Source: Bacteroidales bacterium H5 (GTDB lineage: Bacteria > Bacteroidota > Bacteroidia > Bacteroidales > Muribaculaceae). From it: a stretch of DNA of 30,448 nt. Position 1 is the first letter of the stretch; each line of letters opens with the position of its first letter. Of this stretch, positions 8,529 through 15,045 are shown one piece after another. The translations under genes were made by a program, and so were the position numbers. The notes under the pieces were generated by a model. The model was not told the origin of the DNA, made no database searches, and saw only the letters and a list, made by a program, of their open reading frames with translations. The stretch covers positions 1 through 30,448 of the forward strand of contig DAAQ01000038.1 of assembly GCA_001701225.1 (NCBI GenBank), in the 5' to 3' direction.

Positions 8529-10043
8529 TTAGAGTGTCACGCCGTTCTTGAAGATGGCAATCTCGTGTATGCCCGATTTCTCGGAATTGACCTGTTCGCC
8601 GCTGGCGACACGGAGCACATAGGCGATGAAATCGGCCACGACGGCCTTCATCTCCTTGTCCTCGACGAGGACTCCGGCGTTGAAGTCAATCCAGGTGGGC
8701 TTGCGTGCTGCCAGACCCGAGTTAGTCGAGATCTTCATGGTGGGCACGAATGTGCCGAACGGGGTGCCGCGGCCTGTGGTGAAGAGCACCATCTGGCATC
8801 CGGCGGCGGCAAGGGCTGTCGAGGCCACGAGGTCGTTGCCGGGAGCCGAGAGCAGATTGAGGCCGTGGTTGTGGATGCGCTCGCCATATTCGAGAACGCC
8901 GAACACGGGGCTCTTGCCCGATTTCTGTGTGCAGCCGAGTGCCTTCTCCTCGAGGGTCGAGATGCCGCCGGCCTTGTTGCCCGGCGAGGGGTTCTCGCCA
9001 ACGGGCTCGCCGTGGCTGAGGAAATACTCCTTGAAATTGTTGATGAGCGAGATGGTCGAGCCGAGCAGCGCGTCTGACGAGCAGCGCTCCATCAGAATGG
9101 TCTCGGCGCCAAACATCTCGGGCACCTCGGTGAGCACGGTGGTGCCACCCTCGATGTCGCAGAGCCAGTCGGAGAACTCGCCCAGCAGGGGGTTGGCTGT
9201 GATGCCCGAGAAGCCGTCGGAACCGCCGCACTTGAGGCCGATGCGCAGCTTGGAGGCAGGCTGGGTGGTGCGTACGCAGTTGCGGGCGTTGTTGTAGAGC
9301 TCGGTGAGCACCTTGACGCCATACTCGACCTCGTCACCCTCGACCTCCTGGCATACCATGAACTTGACGCGCTCGCGGTCATAGTCGCCGCAGAACTCCT
9401 CGAACACCTTGGGCTGGTTGTTCTCGCAGCCGAGGCCCACGACGAGGATGCCTCCCGCATTGGGGTGATGCACCATGTCGCGCAGTATCTTCTTGGTGTT
9501 CTCGTGGTCGTCGCCGAGCTGCGAGCATCCGTAGTTGTGGGGGAATCCGAAGATACCGTCCACGCCCTCGGCGCCTGTCTCGGCATTCACACGGTCGACA
9601 ATCTGCTTGACGATGCCGTTGACGCATCCGACGGTGGGGATGACCCAGATCTCGTTGCGGATGCCTACCTGGCCGTCGGCACGCTCATAGCCCTGGAATG
9701 TGGCTTCGTCGCCCTTGAGGGCCGAGCCGGGAGCGGCGGGATGAGCGTCCTTGATAGCGATGTCAGAGTAGTCGAGCTGTCCGGCGAGGTTGGTCTTGAT
9801 GTCGTTGTGGTCCAGGAAGGCACCCTTGGCCACGGCGTGGCGCGTGTGGCCGATGGGGAAGCCGTACTTGATGACATTCTCACCCTCGGCGAGGTCGCGC
9901 AGCGCGAACTTATGTCCGGCCGGGATGTCGCAGACGAGGGTGATGTCGCCGTCGGCGCCGACGGTGACAACCGTCCCCTTGGCGAGGGGATTGATTGCCA
10001 CCGCGACGTTGTCCGCGGGATTTATCTTGATAAAGTCCTTCAT
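8529..10043 (-). CDS. uxaA: Altronate dehydratase
   Basis: This enzyme dehydrates D-altronate to 2-keto-3-deoxy-D-gluconate in the cytoplasm, the last Uxa-specific step. The 504-residue protein has an N-terminal SAF-type domain (about residues 8-80, with IPAGHKFALRDLAEGENVIKYG and GHTRHAVAKG) and a C-terminal UxaA catalytic domain. Conserved metal/catalytic segments are VGCVNGIVKQI, FPHNYGCSQLGDD, VGLGCENNQ, LKCGGSDGFSGITANP and the C-terminal TTGRGTPFGT. The domains are fused as in Escherichia coli UxaA. Its stop codon is 27 nt before uxaC and its start 15 nt after uxaB. The product KDG must be used by a kinase and aldolase not encoded here. Confidence 0.96.
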   Translation of the reverse strand: MKDFIKINPADNVAVAINPLAKGTVVTVGADGDITLVCDIPAGHKFALRDLAEGENVIKYGFPIGHTRHAVAKGAFLDHNDIKTNLAGQLDYSDIAIKDAHPAAPGSALKGDEATFQGYERADGQVGIRNEIWVIPTVGCVNGIVKQIVDRVNAETGAEGVDGIFGFPHNYGCSQLGDDHENTKKILRDMVHHPNAGGILVVGLGCENNQPKVFEEFCGDYDRERVKFMVCQEVEGDEVEYGVKVLTELYNNARNCVRTTQPASKLRIGLKCGGSDGFSGITANPLLGEFSDWLCDIEGGTTVLTEVPEMFGAETILMERCSSDALLGSTISLINNFKEYFLSHGEPVGENPSPGNKAGGISTLEEKALGCTQKSGKSPVFGVLEYGERIHNHGLNLLSAPGNDLVASTALAAAGCQMVLFTTGRGTPFGTFVPTMKISTNSGLAARKPTWIDFNAGVLVEDKEMKAVVADFIAYVLRVASGEQVNSEKSGIHEIAIFKNGVTL

Positions 10044-10058
10044 CCGTAGTGGATTATG

Positions 10059-11546
10059 TTATGCTTCAACGACTTCCTTGACGGTCTCGAGCATACCCTT
10101 CTTCTGGATCTCGTCGAGATAGTATGTGACGAGGTCAGTCAGGCCGGGCACCTCGTTGAGGTCGCCCTGTACGCCCCAGATGAGGTCCTTGGCGCCGAGC
10201 ACGCCCTCGGCAACCTTGCGGGTGTCGCCTGTGGCCCAGAGCTCGGTGAGCAGGTCCATGATCTTCTTGTCGTCGTTGGGCACGATTTCGGTGCCGTCCT
10301 CACGCTTGCCGCCCTTGTAGTAGGTGATGAGGGCTGCGAGACCGAGCACGAGACCCTTGGGGAGCTCGCCCTTGCGCTCGAGATATGTCTTGAGACCGGG
10401 CAGATCGCGGGTCTGGAACTTGGGGAACGAGTTGAGCATGATTGAGGTGACCTGATGGTCGACATAGGGGTTGTTGAAGCGCTCGAGCACATCGGAGGCA
10501 AACTTCTTGAGCTCGTCCATGGGAAGGTTGAGGGTCTCCATGAGCTCCTCGAACTGCACCTTGTGGATATACTTGCCGATGACGGGGTGGTTGCAGGCGT
10601 CGCGCACGATGTTGACGCCGCTCAGGAATGCCACGGGCGACAGCACGGTGTGGGGGCCGTTGAGCAGGGTCACCTTCCTCTCGTGGTAGGGAGCCTCAGA
10701 GTCGGTGATGAGCACGTGCAGACCGGCCTTCTCGGCGGGGAACTCGGCGCGGAGCTGGTCGAGGGTCATGTTTGAGGCGCGCTCGATGACCCAGAGGTGG
10801 AATGCCTCGCCCTGTACCACGATGTTGTCCTTGTAGCCCAGCTTCTCCTGGATGTCGGCGATCTCCTTGCGGGGGAATCCGGGGACGATGCGGTCGACGA
10901 GGGTCGAGCATACATAGTTGTGTGTCAGGAACCAAGCGCGGAAGCCCTCATAGTCAGAGCCAAGCTCCTCTTTCCAGAGGTCGATATACTGTGTGATGCA
11001 CTCTTTGAGGTGGTGTCCGTTCTCGAAGATGAGCTCGCAGGGCATGATGATGAAGCCCTTGTCAGCAGCGCCGTTGAAGGTCTTGTAGCGACGGTAGAGG
11101 AGCTGGGTGAGCTTGCCGGGATATGACGAGGCGGGACGGTCGGCCAGCTTGCAGGCGGGGTCGAAGGTGATGCCGGCCTCTGTGGTGTTGGAGATGACGA
11201 AACGCATCTCGGGCTGGTCGGCCAGTGCCAGGAAGGCGTCGGTCTGGGTGAAGGGGCTGAGACCGCGGCTGATGACGTCGACACGGGTGAACGAGTTGAT
11301 TACCTCGCCCTCGAGACGGCCCTGGAGATTGACATGGTAGAGGCAGTCCTGACCCTGCAGCAGCTGCATCACGAAGGCGTCGGGTGTACCCTGTACCACG
11401 ACTACAGACGAGTTGAAGTCTGTCTTGTCGTTCATGTTCTTGATGATCCAGTCTACGAATGCGCGGAGGAAGTTACCTTCGCCGAACTGGATGATTCTTT
11501 CGGGAGCAACTGCCTTGGGAGCAGTGAGTTTGTTTAAGGCTTTCAT
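10059..11546 (-). CDS. uxaB: Tagaturonate reductase (altronate oxidoreductase)
   Basis: This NADH-dependent enzyme reduces D-tagaturonate to D-altronate in the cytoplasm. It belongs to the long-chain polyol dehydrogenase (mannitol dehydrogenase) family. The N-terminal Rossmann fold begins with IIQFGEGNFLRAFVDWI, and the family's catalytic KxxxxNxxH motif is complete at K291, N296 and H299 (in KVTLLNGPH). Its 495 residues agree with UxaB, and its place between the isomerase and dehydratase genes favours tagaturonate over fructuronate (UxuB) or mannitol as substrate. The pectin methylesterase gene ends 36 nt upstream. Confidence 0.94.
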   Translation of the reverse strand: MKALNKLTAPKAVAPERIIQFGEGNFLRAFVDWIIKNMNDKTDFNSSVVVVQGTPDAFVMQLLQGQDCLYHVNLQGRLEGEVINSFTRVDVISRGLSPFTQTDAFLALADQPEMRFVISNTTEAGITFDPACKLADRPASSYPGKLTQLLYRRYKTFNGAADKGFIIMPCELIFENGHHLKECITQYIDLWKEELGSDYEGFRAWFLTHNYVCSTLVDRIVPGFPRKEIADIQEKLGYKDNIVVQGEAFHLWVIERASNMTLDQLRAEFPAEKAGLHVLITDSEAPYHERKVTLLNGPHTVLSPVAFLSGVNIVRDACNHPVIGKYIHKVQFEELMETLNLPMDELKKFASDVLERFNNPYVDHQVTSIMLNSFPKFQTRDLPGLKTYLERKGELPKGLVLGLAALITYYKGGKREDGTEIVPNDDKKIMDLLTELWATGDTRKVAEGVLGAKDLIWGVQGDLNEVPGLTDLVTYYLDEIQKKGMLETVKEVVEA

Positions 11547-11582
11547 GTTGTTTTACGGTATGTTTGTTTCAGTTTGATTCGG

Positions 11583-12551
11583 TTATTCGGCGGGTTTCCA
11601 GCCTGTCGAGTGGCTGAACACCTTTTCTATGTCTGTCAGGGCCTTTGCCGTGGCGGCATCGGGATTCGAGGCCCACTGCACACGGCCATCCTTGGCTGCA
11701 CCGGGGCCGGTCGAGCCATACTCGCCATAGCGGGCGGTCTTCTCGTTGTCGGTGTTGTTCCAGTTGTGCCATCCCTCGGGACGTATGTGCGAGCCCATCT
11801 CGCAGTTGATGAACATGGTGTGGGCATAGGGTCGCCATGGGCGCCCGAGATACACCTTCTTCACATCGTCGGCGGCTGTAAGCCTGCATCCGTCAAATAC
11901 ATAGCCAACGGCAACATCCTCGGGGGTCGAGGCTGCCGTGATGTAGCTGTCGCGCTTAGAGTGGATTGTGCAGCCCTTGAAATAGGCTGTCGCGGGACCG
12001 AAGATGAAATCTGTGGTGCCCTCGACATAGCAGTTGTCGAAGAGCAGACGGGCATTCTTGCCCCCGGTGAAGATGGTGTCCTGGTTGCCGAGGAAACGGC
12101 AGTTGACAAAGTGCAGCTTGTCGCCCTCGGTGTGCAGTGCCACGGCCTGTCCGAGCTGCGGGGCGTTGTTCTCGATGGTGAGGTTGCGGAATGTGACCTC
12201 CGACGCATCTACCTTGACGGTGTATGTGCGGAATGTGCCCATGTTGTCGATGTTGGCGTGGTGGTCGTAGGTGATGACGGTGCCTTCGGGCGACTGTCCC
12301 TCGAACACGACGTTCTTGAGCCACGAGGGGATTACGACCTTCTCCTTATATATGCCATCGGCGATATGCACGGTGACGGTATAGTCCATGTATGCGCGGA
12401 TTCCCTCGAGCGCCTCGGTGACTGTAGTGTAGTCGCCCGAGCCGTCCTGAGCCACGAAGATGTCGTGTTTCCACTTGTCAGCACCCGAGGCCGACACTGC
12501 TGCAAGCAGTGCGGCCACGAGGATGAATAATCTGGTCTTTACAGATGTCAT
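11583..12551 (-). CDS. Pectinesterase (carbohydrate esterase family 8), exported
   Basis: This enzyme hydrolyses methyl esters of homogalacturonan, releasing methanol and pectate, and so prepares the chain for polygalacturonase. The 322 residues begin with a signal peptide cleaved near ASG-AD (about residue 23) without lipobox, so it should be periplasmic. The right-handed beta-helix carries all CE8 landmarks: GNQDTIF with D158 (acid/base), TTDFIFG with D181 (nucleophile) and YLGRPW with R237. The VAQDGSGDYTTVTEALE motif marks the N-terminal strand of the helix. It is the second gene of the hexuronate operon, between GH43 and uxaB. This ties ester removal to galacturonate catabolism under one promoter. 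Confidence 0.94.
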   Translation of the reverse strand: MTSVKTRLFILVAALLAAVSASGADKWKHDIFVAQDGSGDYTTVTEALEGIRAYMDYTVTVHIADGIYKEKVVIPSWLKNVVFEGQSPEGTVITYDHHANIDNMGTFRTYTVKVDASEVTFRNLTIENNAPQLGQAVALHTEGDKLHFVNCRFLGNQDTIFTGGKNARLLFDNCYVEGTTDFIFGPATAYFKGCTIHSKRDSYITAASTPEDVAVGYVFDGCRLTAADDVKKVYLGRPWRPYAHTMFINCEMGSHIRPEGWHNWNNTDNEKTARYGEYGSTGPGAAKDGRVQWASNPDAATAKALTDIEKVFSHSTGWKPAE

Positions 12552-12569
12552 TGCCTGAGTTTCTGGGTT

Positions 12570-14255
12570 TTACTTAGTGATACGGAACCAGTCTACGTCC
12601 ATCCATCCGCAGTCGTTGCTGACCCAGGGACGCGAGCAGAACAGGCCTACCTTGGCACCGATCCAGTGTCCTTCGGTAATCTGCAGGGGCTGGCCGAATT
12701 CGGTGAACTTCTTGCCGTCGAGGCTGTAGGAGAAGGTTGCCTCGCACTTGTAGTCGGCCTTCTGGGTGGGCTTCTTGGCGCCGGTATATTTCACCTTGAC
12801 ACGCAGGTAGAGGTCTTTGGCCGAGTCGAGCTTCACTGACTCGCCTATCTCCTGTTTGCCACCCTTGTTGGCCTTCTTGCCGTGGATGTCAACGAGATAG
12901 ATGCCGTCCTCGCGGCTCTCGAGGGCGATGGCACCATAGTTGTAACCCATCACTGTGAGTCCGGCTATCTCGCCGGTCTGAATCTTGCCATCCTTGTTGC
13001 GGGGGCAGAAGTCTACCTTGGCTGTGGCGGTGAAATTGCGTGCGGGGAATTTCTGCAGCAGCATGTTGGGCATGTCATAGAGTCGCTCGGCTCCCGGTGT
13101 GTTGACCGAGAAGAGGCGCAGCTTGGATGCCTTTGCGTCAGTGAAATACCACAGCGCCGAGGGGTTGCCCTTCCACTGCCACTGCAGTCCGAGCGAGTTT
13201 GCGTCAAACTCGTCGCTCTCGGCGGGAGTGGCCTTGGCATAGGTCTTGCCTACGTTGGGCTTGCGGTATTTTGTCACGGGAGTGCCGCGTCCGTCGCCGT
13301 CGGGATCGACGCCGATGACGGGAAATCCGTCCTCATTCCATTTCATGGGCTGCAGGTGTACCACGCGGCCATACGGGCCCTTGTCCTGGAAGTGCAGGAA
13401 CCAGTGTTCCTTGCCGTCGGGGGTGTCGACCCATGCGCCCTGGTGGGGGCCGTTGATGTCGGTGTCACCTTGCTCCATCACGTTGCGCTCCTCATAGGGG
13501 CCCCAGGGGCTCTTCGAGCGCATCACTTCCTGCCATCCGGTGGCCACGCCGCCCGACGGAGAGAATATCCAGTACCATCCGTCGCGCTTATACATCTTGG
13601 CGCCCTCGATGGTGGGGTTGTCTACGTGTCCGTCATATATGATGCGGTCCTGGCCGATGGTCGACTTGCCGTCGGGGGTCATCTCTATCATGCCGATGAT
13701 GCTCTTGTTGCCGGCGCGGCTACCTGCATACCCGTGGGCTATGTATGCCTTGCCGTCCTCGTCCCAGAAGGGGCAGGTGTCGATGATGCCCTTGGCCTTG
13801 TGCACATGCACCAGAGGCTCCCACGGTCCGGCGGGGTTCTTGGTCTTGGTCATGAAGATGCCCAGGTCGGGGTCGCCGTAGTAGATGTAGAACTCGCCGT
13901 TGTGATAGCGTATGGCCGGAGCCCACACGGCGTTGCCGTGGCTGGGGTCGGGGGCCGACTGGGCGTATTCGGGCATCTCGGCTATGGCATGGCCGATGAG
14001 GGTCCAGTTCACGAGGTCTTTCGAGTGGAGGATGGGGAGACCGGGAATGTCGCAGAAGCTCGATGCGGTCATATAGTAGTCATCGCCAACGCGCACCACA
14101 TCAGGGTCCGAATAGTCAGCGTCGATTACGGGGTTCTGATACTGGCCGTTGCCCAGGTCGGGCACCCAGACTTCCGAGAGTTTGTCGCCGGCCTGGACAG
14201 CTACTGTGGCCGAGGCGGCAAGAGCCAAAAGTGAAAGGCGCGATAAGAGATTCAT
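12570..14255 (-). CDS. GH43 glycosidase with C-terminal concanavalin-like domain, exported
   Basis: This is a probable periplasmic alpha-L-arabinofuranosidase or beta-xylosidase acting on pectic side chains. The signal peptide (residues 1-22, ending VQA-GD) has no lipobox. The five-bladed propeller has the usual triad: D50 in DYSDPDVV (base), D159 in GIIDTCPFWDEDG (pKa modulator) and E217 in NPTIEGAKMY (acid). A C-terminal domain from about residue 345 (ATPAESDEFDANSLGLQWQWKGNP onward to DVDWFRITK) is the beta-sandwich found in many PUL GH43 enzymes. The length of 561 residues fits such two-domain members. It is the first gene of the operon, 18 nt before the CE8 gene. Subfamily, and therefore exact linkage, cannot be decided by eye. 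Confidence 0.9.
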   Translation of the reverse strand: MNLLSRLSLLALAASATVAVQAGDKLSEVWVPDLGNGQYQNPVIDADYSDPDVVRVGDDYYMTASSFCDIPGLPILHSKDLVNWTLIGHAIAEMPEYAQSAPDPSHGNAVWAPAIRYHNGEFYIYYGDPDLGIFMTKTKNPAGPWEPLVHVHKAKGIIDTCPFWDEDGKAYIAHGYAGSRAGNKSIIGMIEMTPDGKSTIGQDRIIYDGHVDNPTIEGAKMYKRDGWYWIFSPSGGVATGWQEVMRSKSPWGPYEERNVMEQGDTDINGPHQGAWVDTPDGKEHWFLHFQDKGPYGRVVHLQPMKWNEDGFPVIGVDPDGDGRGTPVTKYRKPNVGKTYAKATPAESDEFDANSLGLQWQWKGNPSALWYFTDAKASKLRLFSVNTPGAERLYDMPNMLLQKFPARNFTATAKVDFCPRNKDGKIQTGEIAGLTVMGYNYGAIALESREDGIYLVDIHGKKANKGGKQEIGESVKLDSAKDLYLRVKVKYTGAKKPTQKADYKCEATFSYSLDGKKFTEFGQPLQITEGHWIGAKVGLFCSRPWVSNDCGWMDVDWFRITK

Positions 14256-14321
14256 ATATTCAATTTAAGGTGTAGTCCTGATGAATGAGGGGCCGATACG
14301 GCCAAAATTGTAAATTGTCTC

Positions 14322-14351
14322 CAAAGTTACGAAAATTCCCCCGAAATAAAG
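14322..14351 (-). promoter_or_regulatory. Promoter of the GH43-CE8-uxaBAC-exuT operon
   Basis: The minus strand reads TAACTTTG at 14329-14322, an exact -7 match. The -33 box is poor: the nearest T-rich stretch (14347-14351) is about 17 bp away and lacks TTTG. The 12-mer CAAAGTTACGAA (plus strand) is identical at the GH28-GH105 promoter (17645-17656). The start codon is 67 bp downstream. Confidence 0.6.
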
Positions 14352-14374
14352 TTAACATTGATGGTGAAAAAATC

Positions 14375-14393
14375 AAAAAACCTCCTTATGAGG
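14375..14393 (-). terminator. Possible terminator of the yefM-yoeB pair
   Basis: CCTC (14381-14384) and GAGG (14390-14393) form a 4-bp stem with a 5-base loop. On the minus strand it is followed by six T (14375-14380) and a further T-run. The stem is short, so termination may be partial and the toxin-antitoxin transcript could read into the GH43 operon. Confidence 0.45.
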
Positions 14394-14394
14394 C

Positions 14395-14667
14395 TTACTT
14401 TTCGGAATAATGATAGCGCATCGAGAGGATGAACACGGTTATGCAGCCGTCGCTGACCGAATATATGATGCGGTGACGGTCATTGATGCGCCTCGACCAA
14501 AGCCCTTGCAGCTCAAACCGCAACGCTTCGGGCTTGCCGATGCCTGTGAACGGGTGTTCGGCGATATCCTTGAGCAACGCGCTGATGCGTTTCATTATCG
14601 CTGTGTTGCCCGATTTCTTCCAGTACTCGAGGTCTTTCTTGGCCTGAGGAAGCAGTTTTATTTCCAT
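14395..14667 (-). CDS. yoeB: Toxin, YoeB/Txe family mRNA interferase
   Basis: This 90-residue type II toxin is expected to cleave mRNA at the ribosome when freed from its antitoxin. The sequence aligns by eye to YoeB along its whole length: GIGKPEALRFELQGLWSRRINDRHRIIY and the C-terminal RYHY. Residues matching the E. coli catalytic set are E47, R66, H86 and Y87, so the toxin looks intact. Its ATG lies 10 nt inside the end of the antitoxin gene, the usual coupled arrangement. It sits between two pectin-degradation units without any functional link to them, which suggests insertion into the locus. Confidence 0.93.
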   Translation of the reverse strand: MEIKLLPQAKKDLEYWKKSGNTAIMKRISALLKDIAEHPFTGIGKPEALRFELQGLWSRRINDRHRIIYSVSDGCITVFILSMRYHYSEK

Positions 14668-14918
14668 AGGTTGTCGAGGTCTACGGTCTCACCTTCGCCT
14701 GCGGCCATTTGGCGTCTTCCCTCACGTATCACCTCCATCATCTCGGGCGATGACATTATGTATTCGGTTTCGGTGAGGTTGTTGTATGCCTCGAGCGAGA
14801 TGACAACGACGCTGCCGTGTCCCTGGCGTGATACCACGAGGGGCTCGCAGTCGTCGGTCACCGAGTCGAGGTGACTGCGGAGGTTTTTCCTGAAATCTGT
14901 GTAGTTGGCTGTCCTCAT
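14658..14918 (-). CDS. yefM: Antitoxin, Phd/YefM family
   Basis: This 86-residue antitoxin should bind YoeB through its C-terminal tail and repress its own promoter through the N-terminal Phd/YefM fold. Typical features are the start TANYTDFRKNLRSHLDSV, the DDCEPLVVSRQGHGSVVVISLEAYNNLTET core and the acidic tail ending VDLDNLWK. It is the first gene of the pair and overlaps yoeB by 10 nt. A well-formed promoter lies 27 bp upstream of its start codon. Confidence 0.93.
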   Translation of the reverse strand: MRTANYTDFRKNLRSHLDSVTDDCEPLVVSRQGHGSVVVISLEAYNNLTETEYIMSSPEMMEVIREGRRQMAAGEGETVDLDNLWK

Positions 14919-14944
14919 AATTCAGTGTGCTTTTTAAATCCGTA

Positions 14945-14976
14945 CAAATATAGGTACTTGTCTGTTCAAATCCAAA
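14945..14976 (-). promoter_or_regulatory. Promoter of yefM-yoeB
   Basis: The minus strand carries TTTG (14976-14973), a 20-bp spacer and TATATTTG (14952-14945), matching TTTG-N19-21-TAnnTTTG. The start codon follows 26 bp after the -7 box. Confidence 0.72.
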
Positions 14977-14988
14977 TATATCGCGATG

Positions 14989-15021
14989 AAAATGCCCCCG
15001 CCTCGGTGACGGGGCGGGGGC
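14989..15021 (-). terminator. Terminator of the GH28-GH105 gene
   Basis: GCCCCCGCC (14994-15002) pairs with GGCGGGGGC (15013-15021), and T-G and C-G pairs extend it to 11 bp around a 6-base loop. On the minus strand it is followed by ATTTTC, a weak T-tract. It lies 25 bp after the stop codon, so the gene is monocistronic. Confidence 0.75.
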
Positions 15022-15045
15022 TGTAGGGTAGGGTGGAGGCGCGTA

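Noticed and set aside
12882..14234. 450-codon plus-strand ORF opposite GH43
   Set aside because: Antisense artefact. The GH43 catalytic triad and signal peptide define the real gene.
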